From Phytopythium helicoides (taxonomy: Eukaryota > Oomycota > Peronosporomycetes > Pythiales > Pythiaceae), in contig JANFNE010000025.1 of NCBI GenBank assembly GCA_024867545.1, positions 496,001 to 560,000 on the forward strand: a stretch of 64,000 nucleotides of DNA, in the 5' to 3' direction. A program made the translations under genes and the position numbers. Below are positions 19,211-30,731 of this stretch, piece after piece; positions within the stretch are counted from its first letter, which is position 1, and every line of letters begins with the position of its first letter. The notes under the pieces are model-generated. The model was not told where the DNA came from. It ran no database searches and worked only from the letters and a program-made list of their open reading frames with translations.

Positions 19211-21719
19211 GCGCACCGCACGCACACGTCATGAAGAGGAGGAGATTGAGTATGAAGATGGCCGTGTTGTCGTGGGTATTGACTCGTAGTATAAGAGCAT
19301 TCGCGTGTGGTCGAGCGCTCCGTCCGCCTTTAAGCATCAATCGTGTTTGAATATGTCAGCAGCTCGACGTCACAGCGAGGCAGCCATGAGCCTGCTACTA
19401 AACGAGTTGATGATACACCTGCAACGTTCGTGCAGCATAATTTTGGGAACGGGCAAATGCGCAGTTGGACGCGAGCAGCTCGATAGCCCAATGCTTGCAT
19501 GATACCGCGAGTAAAGCAGCTGTTTCAAATCGAGGTGATTGGCACTTCAACTTCATTGTCACCACCTGCTCGTTGAAACCCTCGCGGTGAAAAGCATGTC
19601 GAGCCAACGAGGCATCACCTGCAGCCAGCACCTCGACTCGCAGCATTTGCTGCTCCATGGCGGACGCACTGGGAGCTCGTCGCCGCCCTGGATTGCGTCC
19701 AGAGCAAAGCGATTTTTCGGCTCGTGCAAATCTATTTCACACCGCCTTCGATGAAGGAAAGTCGCTCACGCGAGCCGTGCTGATGGCCTGATGCCGGAAA
19801 GCTGCTTCTGCTCGGTGAGTTCACTGTGGCGTGGCTCCGACCTCCACGGAGACTGCAGCCACGACTGCTGGACGCCTGAGTTTCGCTGCAGCTGCAGAGG
19901 ACCGGTCGGCGACTTGGCGCCGTGAACTTTGGGACCCATGACTCTTCGCGGAAGCTGTCAAGCGTGGGTGAGCACAGCTGCAAGAACTCAGGTCTAGTTT
20001 TGACTGCCGACTGGGTGGCATTGCGCCTCGAGAGTCGACGCCAACGCAAATCGCGTAGCAATCGCCTGCAGACCAGACTTCGTCGAAAAAGGCTGCTTTG
20101 GTGCTCGACCGACGGCGTGGTACTTCAGCGTTTTCGGCGCTTAGGCATTCGCAGCTGATAACCACGCGCTTCACTTGGAGTTGCTCGCCCTTTACAGGTC
20201 CGAGGCTGAAAAAATGACGCCAGCTACTTCATTCTCGCGCTGCTGAGTGCAGCGAGCTAATGAAGTGAACGCCTCAGCGTCTGCGCAACGGTGTAGGACA
20301 GGCTTCGGACGCCAGTCATCCTCTGTGCCACACTATCCGAAGGAGTACACCCATGAGTGAGTGAGTGCCTGGTGTCCACTGGATAGTCCTGTATATGCAC
20401 AGAACGCACGACCGGCGATGCACGAGGTGGCGTGTGTGCAAGCCAGCTTCCCGCTCGACTCGAGTCTGTGTCAAAGCGCACACTGGATTCCATCCTACCT
20501 ACACCTCGAACAGCCACGCTCCGCCACCTTTCGACAGCAGCGTTGCGTGCGGCATGGGCTCAGCTCCGGTTCGGACGACTGCTCGCCATGTCGGCCGCGT
20601 CAGCGCAAAAGCTCCGCAAGGATACGGGTGTCAGCCCCTGGCCCCAGACCCTCTATGCAGCAAGCTCGTGACAGCCGGCGCCACGCCAGCAAACTCCGTG
20701 CGGAAAGCGTCGGGGCCGACAGCAACCGATCCTTGACACCAGGACGACGCCATGACGTCTTGGACAGCGACTTGACCGCGCGTGTGTGATCGTTGCCCCG
20801 CTTCCGCAGGTGGGACTTGGTATGTATCAATCAATCCTAGCTCGCCCTTCTTTGGCTGGCTCGGCAAGGCGATGATGAAATCGAAATTCTCCGAGCAACA
20901 AATTCGAGTCTGTGGGCAGATCGTGGCTCGCGCCTCCTCACCGCCGTTCAGAGCGTTCCATTCATGTCACTCGCCACCACCATTGCCTCGCCAGCGCCAA
21001 CGCCAGATGCATGGGTGCGCGAGTGCAAGGCACCAGCAAAGACACGAACGGCCTGGCTTCGCTTCGCCTTCGGTGATCTTGACAATTGTATGAAATTATC
21101 GGATCCGCTGGCGCGCTGACCACAGTGCGTGGATCTTCTTTTGGCCCAATCACAGGCGTCCACTATGAGCATTGGACCAATCAGAACAGGTTCCGTCGAG
21201 GTGTCGCGCGTCACGGCGGACTGACCAGAAAGAGCGGGGGCTCCCGATGGCGTGGCGCACACGAAAATCAGTCGCGGCGTGGCATACTTTCTTCAAGACT
21301 CCAAAACTCCAGAGGAGTCGGTTACACCGGACGGGCCCATCGGTGCCTTTATGACTTGACAGCGGGTCTCTCGTACCTATCAACTACTTGTGTTCACTAT
21401 GGTGACTGGACTGTGGCCGCCACAGTGGGTCGTCCGCACTGAAACCAGGCAAAAAAGCCGCCGCCGAGATGGCAGAGGGGTCTCGGCACCGGCCACATAC
21501 TGGAGCCAAGTGCGGCCGGACGCCTGCGAGGAAACCACCACCACCATGGCGTCGCGCTCGCGGCGCGCTCGCGGGCGCTGCGGATCCACTTTGGCTTTGT
21601 CCGCGTCGCGCGCAGCTCGTCCGCCGCTCGTCCACGTCCGCAGCGACCCGTAGCGCTCGACCGTCCGCCCCGCCTCGATCTTCCCTCGTCCTCCTTCCAG
21701 GAGCAACAGTAGCTGCTGC
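19211..21719. other. 2.5-kb region without a supported gene
   Basis: No open frame here looks like a conserved protein, and no tRNA or rRNA signature was found by eye. Short frames (for example 20361-20789 +, 21380-22363 -) have irregular composition. The last 500 bp probably hold the ankyrin gene promoter; two CCAAT-like sites occur near 21148 and 21176. Confidence 0.5.
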
Positions 21720-23679
21720 ATGGCGGTCGTCCGCGCCTGGGGCTCGTCGTCCCACTCTTCGCCCGGGCTCTCGCCAGCCACAACCCGCGGACGCCGGGGC
21801 CGCACGGCGTCGAGCGAGCAGCTCCCGTCGCGTCCGCAGTTGAAAAAGTTCCGGACCATGAAGGCCCTCGGTCCGTCCGCGCCTCCTCCGGCCGCGCCTC
21901 GGCCGCTGTCCCCGACGCTGCGCGACCTCGAGGCCGCCACGAGCGTGCTGCGCCCCGGCCAGCGCGTCGCGCTCTCGAGGCAGCGCGCGCGCGTGGCCTT
22001 CGGCGCGCAGGTCATCGAGCTCTCGCCCACGTTCCACACGGACCCGGCCGCGCGGCCGGCGCTGCGACTGGACTCGCCCTCGGACGACGCGGCCGCGCCC
22101 GTCCACACGAGCTTCGTGTCCACGGCGGCGCTGCTGAGCGCGGCCGAGGCGTCGGCCGCCTCGGCGTCTGCGTCCGCGTCCGTGTCCACCGCCAGCCCGT
22201 CCGCGTCATCGTCCGCAGGCGTCCGCGCGGCCAAGGCGGCCAAGAAGGTGTCGTTCGACAAGGCGTCCGCAGCCTGCTCGTGCGTCGCCCTCAACGTGGA
22301 CCCGGCCGACATGGCGTCCCCAGTGCACGCGGCCTGCGCGCGCGGCGACCTGCTCGTCCTCAAGCACCTGCTGCGCTTCTACGTCGGCGCAGAGGCCGTG
22401 GACCTCGTCAACTCGGTCTGCGCCTCGTGCGGACGCGCGCCGCTCGACGTGGCCGTGGCCGCAGGACACACGCGCGTCGTGCAGCTGCTGCTCAAGCGCC
22501 GCGCAGACGCCAACGGCAGCGGCGCCGTCCACGCGGCCGACGCGCGCTCGCGCACCAGCAGCCTGCGCCACTACCGAGCCGACTCGCCAGTGGCCGTGGC
22601 CAGCCGCATGCAGGCGATGGACGTGTTATCGCTGCTGCTAGACGCAGGGGGCCGCGCTGGACGCCGGCGCGCTCATCGAGGCTGCGGGGGCCGGACACTC
22701 GCAGGTCGTGCGGACGCTCGTGGCCGCCGCGGACGACCGCGCCAAGAAGGCGGCCAAGAAGCCGCTGTTCAAGCGCGCCGACCAGCCAGCGCCGACGCAG
22801 GTCGGATTTTCGGCCGCCACGGTCCAACGGGCCAGCTCGGCCGCCGTCGCCAACCACCACGCAGCCATGCTCTCGATCCTGCTTGGGGACGGCAAGTCGG
22901 CGGCTTCCAAGGCCACGGTGGCCTCCTGCGCCTTCGACGCCGTCGCTCTGCCGGATGCGAGGCTGCTCCGCGCTCTTGCCAAGCAGTTTGGAGCCCCGGT
23001 GCTCGTGGACGCCCGGTCGGCCGGTGGACGAGGAACGCTGCTGCACGAGGCCGTCAAGAGCGAGTCCGCTCGCTGTGTTAAGCTGCTGCTCACCGTCGGT
23101 CTTGACGCACGCGCCAAGGACGCCAGTGGCATCACCCCACTGTACCTCGCAGCCGCTCGCGGTCTTACGGAAGTCGTCCGCCTGCTGCTGCTCCAGGAGG
23201 CGTCTACAGCCATGTGCACACCCATGGGCCCCAAAGGCGAGACGCCGCTGCACATTGCTGCTCAGGAGGGCCACGCTGACTGCGTCGCGCTGCTTGTGGA
23301 CGAGGGACACGCCGATGTGGACGCTGCCACGGCTGACGGATGCACGGCGTTGCACCTCGCCTCCCAGCGAGGCAACTCGGACGTCGTCCGCCTGCTGCTT
23401 GCACGCGGCGCCGATGTTCACGCCGAGACAGCGGACGGCGCTACGGCTCTCGTCAAGGCCAGCCGCATGAGCCAGCTGCAGACCGTCAAGCTGCTTGTCG
23501 AGTGGTCAGCCCACTCAGACACCTCCACAGTCAGCAGCAGCGCCGGCAGCTGCACTCGCGGCGGAAGTATCGATGGCAAAAACATCGCACCCGAGCGTGA
23601 CAGCAGCATCTTCATCGCCAAGTCCAACACACACACGTCACTTGGCAAGTGGATCCGCTCGGTACTCAAGAGCAACTAG
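21720..23679 (+). CDS. Ankyrin-repeat protein
   Basis: About 650 residues. The N-terminal 180 residues are Ala/Ser/Pro-rich and probably disordered. Ankyrin repeats follow in two groups: about 22300-22510 (SPVHAACARGDLLVLKHLLR, then APLDVAVAAGHTRVVQLLLK), and 23025-23500 (TLLHEAVKSESARCVKLLL, ITPLYLAAARGLTEVVRLLL, ETPLHIAAQEGHADCVALLV, TALHLASQRGNSDVVRLLLA). The C-terminal tail is Ser-rich and ends WIRSVLKSN. Partner and role are unknown; ankyrins are generic protein-binding scaffolds. One frame break lies in a run of five G at 22647-22651; with four G the protein reads LLLDAGAALDAGALIEAAGA, which is clearly right. The start could also be ATG 21858 (MKALGPS). Confidence 0.82.
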
Positions 23680-23949
23680 GCAAGCCGCTCACCTCCCCCC
23701 ATCACGTGCGAGAGAAGCACAACGCCACCTATCATCCCCCTACAGTCCTATTTAGCTTAGCTCGGTTTTGTCTAGCGATTGTAACATACACACGAAACGT
23801 GTTCTACTTGAAGTGCTCCAAAGTTGTGTACCCATCGCGGTAAACCAAGCGCCGCTGACGCCGCTGAAACCGCTGGACCACGAAACCCGCTCGCCTCGGC
23901 GCAACTGCTTTGCAGTCCTGCAGCTCTCACCACGAGAAGGCTCATTGCC
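23680..23949. promoter_or_regulatory. Intergenic region upstream of kinesin-2
   Basis: 270 bp between the ankyrin stop and the kinesin start. GGCTCATTGCCATGG at 23938-23952 places a TCATT initiator-like motif right at the start codon, so the leader may be very short or the match is chance. Confidence 0.35.
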
Positions 23950-26590
23950 ATGGCGTCTGCTTCTAGATCTTCAGGCGAGGCCGTGCGAGTTTGCGTGCGT
24001 ATTCGCCCGCTCAACTCCAAGGAGAAACAGGATGGACGCCAGCTAGTCGTGTTCGCAGGATACAGCTCGCGGCGAGATCTCGCTGGCCAACCCCGAAGCG
24101 GACGATCGCGAGCCGCCAAAGAAGTTTACATTTGACGCTGCTATCCCACCCGAAGCCTCGCAGGGCGATGTGTACGCGCGAGCAGCTTTCGACATTGTTG
24201 AATCGGTTGTCAAGGGCTTCAACGGCACCATTTTTGCGTACGGGCAAACAGGAGCCGGCAAGTCCCACACGATGGAGGGCTACGCCGACGTGCCAGAGGA
24301 GCGCGGCATTATCCCGTCCAGCTTTCGACATCTCTTTGAGAGGATCGCAGCCGAAGGCGACAAGAACTCGCGCTTTATGGTCTTTGCGTCCTATCTCGAA
24401 ATCTATAATGAAGAGATCCGTGATCTTCTAGCCAACGATCCCAAGAACAAACTGGAGCTCAAGGAGACGGCAGACGCAGGTGTATTTGTCAAGGACCTGA
24501 CTGCGCGCCAAGTCACGGGGGAGGCAGAGATGGACGCGGTGCTACAGCAGGGCAAAAAGAATCGGTCCGTCGGAGCGACTCTAATGAACCAGACGTCATC
24601 ACGCTCGCACTCTATGTTTTGCATCACCGTTGAGGCATGCTCGACAACTAATGGCCCGAGCAAGGATGGGAAAGAGCACATTAGTGTTGGGAAGCTCAAC
24701 CTCGTCGACTTGGCTGGTAGTGAGCGACAAGCTAAGACAGGAGCCACAGGTGATCGTATGAAAGAAGCTACCAAAATCAACCTGAGTCTGTCAGCGCTCG
24801 GCAATGTCATCTCGGCGCTTGTCGACGGCAAGTCTCAGCACATCCCATACCGTGACTCCAAACTCACTCGGCTTTTGCAAGATTCACTTGGTGGTAACGC
24901 CAAGACTGTCATGATTGCAAACTGCGGACCAGCCGACTACAACTACAATGAGACGCTGAGCACGCTTCGATATGCCAATCGCGCCAAGAACATCAAGAAC
25001 AAACCCAAAATTAATGAAGATCCGAAAGACGCCAAGATTCGCGAGTACCAGGACAAGATCCGTGAATTGCGCGAGGCACTAGCTGCTCAGGAGGAGAGAG
25101 TTAATGGTGGGGGTCTAGGTGGAGGAGGATTTGTCGGTGGCCCAGGAGGAAGTGGCGGGGCGGGAACAACCCTTGGACCTGTCATTCCAGCAGAGCCGAA
25201 AATCAGTCGAGCGTATTGTTGAGAAGACTGTCGTCAAGCGTGAAGGTGTGAGTGAAGAGGTGCTTCGTGCCTTGGAAGAGGACGCGCGGCGTGAGAAGCT
25301 AGCGCTCAAACAACGTGCTCAAGCAGAGATGAAGGCACTGCTCGCTGAACAATCCCGTACAGAAGAGGAGCGTCTTGCTCTCGAAAAGGAGCTAGAAGAG
25401 CGCGAGCGACAGAAACAATTGCTCGCCAAGCAGAAACTCGATATGGTTGCGCAGCTCGCCGAGCTCGAAAAACAGTTTATTGCTGGAGGTCAGGGTGCAA
25501 TTGATGAAGCCGCGCATCAAGAACGTGAGCTACGCGAGGCACAGCGGAAGATTGAAGCACAGAAGCGCCAAGAAATGATGCTAGCTCGAGAGCTTGCCGA
25601 AAAGGAGGATTCGAACGTGCTCCTCGAGGAACAGCACGCCAGCCTTCAAGAAGAAGTCGATGATAAGACGCGTAAGCTCAAGAAACTGTGGGCAAAACAC
25701 AAGGCAGCTATAACAGAGATCGAGGATTTGACACAAGAGTTCCAGGCAGAGAAGGAAGATGTCCTAGATACACTCCGCGCACTCACACGCCAACTCAAAC
25801 TCAAACACGCACTTTTGCGCCACTTTGTTCCACCTGAAGAGGCCGCAGCGATCGAGAAGCGAGCTACGTACGATCCCGAGACAGATGAGTGGCGCCTAGG
25901 ACCCGGTCCGAGCAGTGCAGCAAGCAGTGGCTTGACAGCCATGCTGCGACCCAAGAGGCCGGTGTCGAGGCGAGGCGCCAGAAGGATTGAGAGCGAGTTT
26001 GCACGGCGAAGTCGACTTGTAGATCCTGGAAACCCCCGTTGGAGGCGCGACAATGTCGTGCAGCTTGATATGGAGATGCCAGAGCGCCGCACGAAGGACT
26101 TTGAGCCGAGCGGTGGCTATGGAGGTGGTTACGGCTCATCTGGCGGTGGGGTTCCCCTCGCAATGAACTTTTGGCTGGACCGGGTGGGGATCTCGATGAG
26201 AACCTAGAGCTCGTGTTTGAGAATGAGGTGGATAAGGCGACTAGTGCAGTCGACAGTCCCAACGTGAATTCCATCCCAAGCCGCAAAAAGGACAAGGAAG
26301 CCAGCGGTGGAACCTCGAGCAATAGCTCAGAGACGAGGGATCCAGAGCGGGCGCCATCCTCGAGTGAAAAGAAGAGTCGAAAGAGTTCTTCATCGTCAAC
26401 ATCTCATAGCAGCTCCTCGGCGCCATCAACTGCGTCTACATCTTCAAATTCTTCATCTTCGTCGACTAAGCGTCCTCCTACTGCCAGGTTTGTTGATGAA
26501 AGCGAGCGAGAACATTGTTCCATGTGGCTAATGCTTGTCGTGATTGTGACTTGTAGCCGCCGCCGCCGAGAAACCCCTGTGGAAGAGTAG
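23950..26590 (+). CDS. Kinesin-2 type motor subunit (KIF3/FLA10-like)
   Basis: Plus-end microtubule motor; heterotrimeric kinesin-2 drives anterograde intraflagellar transport. The motor domain (residues about 10-345) starts [15 protein letters not shown]. It has the P-loop [16 protein letters not shown], switch [12 protein letters not shown] and switch [19 protein letters not shown], and then [20 protein letters not shown] and [20 protein letters not shown] helices. The neck is [20 protein letters not shown], typical of kinesin-2. A long coiled coil follows (25250-25820). The conserved kinesin-2 segment comes next: [20 protein letters not shown], then [12 protein letters not shown]. The tail is Gly- and Ser-rich. 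An intron at 26488-26556 (69 nt, GTTTGT..TTGTAG) near the end keeps frame either way. Frame corrections are needed near 24057 (to reach [13 protein letters not shown]), at an A run 25199-25202 ([13 protein letters not shown]) and at TTTT 26169-26172. It fits a flagellated zoospore stage. Confidence 0.9.
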
Positions 26591-26776
26591 CTAAACCATC
26601 TTGCCGCTCTGCTAGCAGTAGGATATGAGGCAGTGATATTGGTGGCCGAACGGCGAACTGCTGGCGGCTACTAATTTGAAGTGAATGTAGCTTTTGCACG
26701 GGAACTAAAAGAAATGGTGACTAGAAACAATTTGATTCAGCTACTACCTTCACGCTGCTCCCATCAGCCCTTCCAC

Positions 26777-27169
26777 TCAGACACCTCCCCCATTAACAAA
26801 GTTCTCGAGCGCAACGCGTTCCTCAACCGACCTGAGCGCGTAGCCGCGCAGGTAGGGGACGACGACGATGCAGTTCCTCTGGTACTTGAGCGGGCATTCC
26901 TCTTCTCGATAGAATGGTAGAAGTTGAGAAGATCAATCGCTGCAATCTCGCAGCTGGAGATCCCGGCGACGACTAGACAGTATCGCGTGCCCATGCCAAA
27001 GACCTTGCCGTCGTGATTGAGGTCGTGGACCATGGTGTCGCATCCATTGCGCACGCACCTCCATTTTGAACATGCGGTTTTCCAGCTCAGCATCCGGCAT
27101 GAAGGATTCACCAGAACGATCAGATGAAAGTCCAACATTCAGGCGAATCTTATTGCGGTATGGCCTCAC
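26777..27169 (-). CDS. Unrecognised small protein, frame-broken
   Basis: Three frames join into one plausible polypeptide. The first contains MPDAELENRMFKMEVRAQW. The second, after a shift near 27050, is CDTMVHDLNHDGKVFGMGTR followed by YCLVVAGISSCEIAAIDLLN. The third, after a shift near 26905, is ECPLKYQRNCIVVVPYLRGY, then ALRSVEERVALENFVNGGGV and a stop. I do not recognise the family. The N-terminus is uncertain, because the frame stays open upstream of 27169 for some codons. It lies about 150 bp downstream of the multi-pass membrane protein on the same strand and may be its own gene or an unrelated 3' exon. Alternative: a decayed gene. Confidence 0.4.
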
Positions 27170-27319
27170 GGCTGAGTGCTTTGGTTTGGTGAAACTTGGA
27201 CCATAATATATATGAACTCGAACTCTTTCCTCATATCCTCTCCATCAAAGAGTTCTGTATCTGCCCAGACGACTATGATATCAAAACCTCAAAGCTTCGC
27301 TTTATTTGATTCTATTTGC

Positions 27320-29518
27320 TCAGCAACTTACGTCACACGCCGAAATGTGCCACCGCGGAACACGCGCGAATCTAGGATCATCCACACGCCAAATCTCAGG
27401 ATACTCGCTTTCTACTCGTTTCCCTTCAAACCCGTTCTTCGTGCTATCGCTGCACACGTGCCATACATGGACACGTTGGTTCCGCGGTGGTGCAATCAAA
27501 ACAATTCTTTCCCAGTCTTCGAACTTGATCAGGAACTTGTCGCCAAAGACGACATACCCTAACCGTATGAGTTCATACCCGTTCATAAACCCTCGATGTC
27601 TGGATTTGCTGTCTGCATCGGATATTAAATCGGACCGCGGACTTGGTGCTACGACTCGTCGAAGTTTAGGTAGACTTCGAAAGGTGCCAGGAAACATACT
27701 GATGCTGGTGAGTCCTCCAGTGTGAGCAGCTCGGATCGCAAGCGCCTTCTCAACTCCACTGAAAGTTTTGTTTTGATCGCGATCAACGCACGGCAGTCGC
27801 TTCGAAAGCACGAACAGCAGCAGACTTGATCCCAGTACAACCAACTTGAAGACGAAGATCTCGACCACATTTCCATTGATGCGGAGTGCCAGATCCGACG
27901 AAAAGTAATCGATCAATCGAATTCTCGATGCTTCGTCCGAAGTCACGACGGTCGATATTCTACCATCCACTCCACGGAGCAAGCCTGACACAGCCAAGCT
28001 GTATCGAAAGTAGTGCAGGAGACACAACACAATAATGCTTGGTGCGAACAACACATCGCTCATTCGTCGTCTGAGTACCATGGCGAGCGTATTGAGCAAA
28101 CTATAGTACACCAGCATGATCTCTACAATCGCAGGGTAGATAGCAAACCACGAGTCTGCAATAGCCGATTGTTGGCCTTCGAACTCACATCCGACTGTCC
28201 AAAACATGTCAATTAATCGATTCAGATGAGGAAGCACAGTGAGTGGCAACATGTTGAAACTTTTGGCATTTGCGATGCAGCTGATGCTTCCGCTGTGCCA
28301 ACCACTACTGTGACGAAAGAAGCTACAATGGAGTGCCAGCATGCTGAACATCCATCGTGCCAAAAGCAGGGCAACTGTGGCATTTGAGAGAAGCGTTTCC
28401 CAATCGTAAAGACACCGAACCGTACGGATAAACGTAGCTTCGAATAGGAATATTCCATAGTGTGACCCATTTGCTGCAGCAACTGATATCAATTTCTTTC
28501 CTGCCGTTGATGTGTATGCCTTGCTTCCCCAGTACAACTGCATTGGAGAAACAAGCAGACAAACGTCTGTGTTATAACAATCATCTTCCTTCCCCGTTCG
28601 CATGTCGAATTGACGATGCATCATGTGATACACATCATCATCGAAGGAGCTCACCACATCCGAGTACCAGCGCATACCAGTCGGATCCTCATACCATCCA
28701 TTGCGCCACTCACCAGTTCTCCCAACGTTGAGCCAATCGATCGTTCGATCATGTCGAACACTCTGATTCACACCTCGAAATCGAGGGATGGATAATTGAT
28801 CGCTCATATACGCTTCTTCCAGTCGGAAGATGCACGCGTCGCCATCCCACGTCGGCATGGCTTCTCGAGCCGACGGCGCGTTATCCCAGTATGGCATGAT
28901 GACGAGTGGCAATGAATCCGGAATTTCATACAAATCATTGCTATCTGCGCTGGGAAGGATGCGCATCATGTCTGTAGTGATGTTTGTGTATCCAAGTTTT
29001 GTGCAGGCATCAATGATGTTGTGGATAGTATCCGCGATGAGGGAGCATGCTCGATAGTACGTCTCGATAGCCTGCTCGTTCAGGACAAGCGGTGTGGCAG
29101 CTGGATCCCTGGCCACCAGTCTGTATCCGGTTTTGGCTGTACCAGTAGAATCAACGAGCTTTGTCTTGTTGGCAGCAAAAAGCGCACTGACCTGCCAGGG
29201 TTCGTAAACGTCGGTGGAGTCAGGCTTACGAGCACAAACAATAACTCGATCGTCGTAGGGTATATCGTTTTCACCGATCACTTGCTTTGGACCTTTGGTC
29301 GGGCTCCACCCATACGTCATATGCGTGCTTTTTGTTGTAGAATCCCATACAACGGAGAGGAACTGAGCGAATACCATCGACAAAATGAACAAGAACGTAG
29401 TCCAGTGATAGCATGCCGCGAGAAATTGTAGCTTGGATGGTCTTCGGCTCACTGCAGAGGGCGAACTCCCCGCACATCGGGGTCCGCTCTCGTCAGTTTG
29501 TGGAAGAGCAGAAGCCAT
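27320..29518 (-). CDS. Multi-pass membrane protein of an oomycete-type family
   Basis: Intact frame, 732 residues from ATG 29518 (MASALPQTDES); the frame stays open to 29626, but the extra 36 residues look like leader sequence. One helix near the N-terminus (FLFILSMVFAQFLSVVW) is followed by a large, probably extracytoplasmic domain of about 320 residues with several Cys and N-x-S/T sites. Four to six helices come next (TVALLLARWMFSMLALHCSF, IVEIMLVYYSLLNTLAMVL, SIIVLCLLHYFRYSLAVS and IFVFKLVVLGSSLLLFVL). The C-terminal domain has the motif ELIRLGYVVFGDKFLIKFED. I recall similar uncharacterised proteins in Phytophthora and Pythium genomes, where they form large families; no function is known. 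Confidence 0.75.
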   Translation of the reverse strand: MASALPQTDESGPRCAGSSPSAVSRRPSKLQFLAACYHWTTFLFILSMVFAQFLSVVWDSTTKSTHMTYGWSPTKGPKQVIGENDIPYDDRVIVCARKPDSTDVYEPWQVSALFAANKTKLVDSTGTAKTGYRLVARDPAATPLVLNEQAIETYYRACSLIADTIHNIIDACTKLGYTNITTDMMRILPSADSNDLYEIPDSLPLVIMPYWDNAPSAREAMPTWDGDACIFRLEEAYMSDQLSIPRFRGVNQSVRHDRTIDWLNVGRTGEWRNGWYEDPTGMRWYSDVVSSFDDDVYHMMHRQFDMRTGKEDDCYNTDVCLLVSPMQLYWGSKAYTSTAGKKLISVAAANGSHYGIFLFEATFIRTVRCLYDWETLLSNATVALLLARWMFSMLALHCSFFRHSSGWHSGSISCIANAKSFNMLPLTVLPHLNRLIDMFWTVGCEFEGQQSAIADSWFAIYPAIVEIMLVYYSLLNTLAMVLRRRMSDVLFAPSIIVLCLLHYFRYSLAVSGLLRGVDGRISTVVTSDEASRIRLIDYFSSDLALRINGNVVEIFVFKLVVLGSSLLLFVLSKRLPCVDRDQNKTFSGVEKALAIRAAHTGGLTSISMFPGTFRSLPKLRRVVAPSPRSDLISDADSKSRHRGFMNGYELIRLGYVVFGDKFLIKFEDWERIVLIAPPRNQRVHVWHVCSDSTKNGFEGKRVESEYPEIWRVDDPRFARVPRWHISACDVSC

Positions 29519-30731
29519 GTTGAAAAGCACACTAGGATGAAGCTGCAAGCAAACTAGATGGCATAGGAAAGCGTCTCCTTCGCGAGCCATTTTTAACCCG
29601 CCACAACACGCTTTCGCAAATATCACTACCGGTGATGTGGCTTCGCCTATTTATGAGTCATTCGCTTCAATGCTTCCTCCCAGAAGTTCAAAAGACTGTT
29701 GGGATAGATGGCCACCTTTCCACAGCGACAAATCGAGCTCAAGCTCATTCCTCATGGCTCCTCAATGACCGTACCACCTCTACTGACAGTCGGTCGGCGA
29801 CAGTGTATCCGTCTCAGAATCGATCACTGTAACGTCGGGGGGACACCAGTTGTCAATGACTTTTGATTGCGGCTTGCATTCGATAGCCTTCGTCGCAAGT
29901 CTCCTACTGACGGGACATCACTGAATGAAAATCAATGGCGAACTGCTGGCAGCGATCAAGTTGAAGTGACCTGCACTGGAACATAAAAAGAAAAAAGCTG
30001 CCGTGTGGAAAAAAAAAAAGTTGAATTTCAACCAGCAAGCAGGAGGTTCACAGCCAACCGTGCCACGGTCCCTCGGACGCCTGCACAATGACCGTACACG
30101 TACCACCTCGACCAAAAATGAATCCATCCATCTCGGTCACGCGCCGAATGGTGATTCGCGCGCGGCAAACCGTTGTCCAGAGTATCCGTACATGTCTCAT
30201 GGCGTCAACAGTATGGTCGTATTGGTGTACAGGTACCGGAACGCAAACCTGCCATCCTCAATACAAGGATTTTAATCGTCACAACAATTAAACAAAGAGG
30301 TTACCGTGTGTCGCAGCATCTCGTCATGCGTGCTGACGTCACTTTCCTCTTTTTCCTTTCGCATCTTTTATCCAGTCTATCATCTCTCGCAGGCTCCAAA
30401 TCCAGCCCTCGGCCTTCCCACGCTTTCCCGACCCACCGCACCCCTTTAACCATTTCACCCCACAAAACTACTCTCTCTCAACACCACCAGAGTATCCAAA
30501 TACACCTCCTATAACACATACAAACTCGCGCAGACCCTCTAAGGAAAAAAAAAGAAAAGTCACCGTAGTCGCCACGCTCATTGTCGTATCGAGCGCCAGT
30601 CTGCGCTTCCTGCCTGCCTCGCTCGTCCCTCTCGGCCTCGCTCGCCCCTCTCGGCCTCCGCCTCACTCGTCACTTGGCCTCACTCGTCTCACTCGACTCC
30701 TTTCCTCGTCTCACTCGAGCGCTCGCCGGCC
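29519..30731. other. Intergenic region, 1.2 kb, pyrimidine-rich toward its end
   Basis: No gene supported. Two parts resemble each other (29757-29790 and 30080-30120 share CAATGACCGTA and ACCACCTC words). From about 30340 to 30725 the top strand is C/T-rich with repeated CTCACTCG and CTCGGCCTC words, a likely promoter and leader of the first LRAT-domain gene. Confidence 0.5.
29937..29990 (+). repeat. Short dispersed repeat, copy 2 (copy 1 at 26651-26706)
   Basis: GGCGAACTGCTGGCAGC followed by a TTGAAGTGA word matches 26652-26684 at most positions over 33 bases. Both copies are followed by a GCAC..GGAAC..AAAAGAAA tail. Copy 1 lies just after the kinesin-2 gene, copy 2 in the gap before the LRAT genes. 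It may be a remnant of a mobile element. Confidence 0.45.

Noticed and set aside
20361..20789. Possible gene in the 2.5-kb gap
   Set aside because: Both overlapping frames are equally open, composition is irregular and no motif is recognisable.
23938..23952. TCATT initiator exactly at the kinesin start
   Set aside because: Too close to the start codon to be trusted as a transcription start; kept only as a remark.
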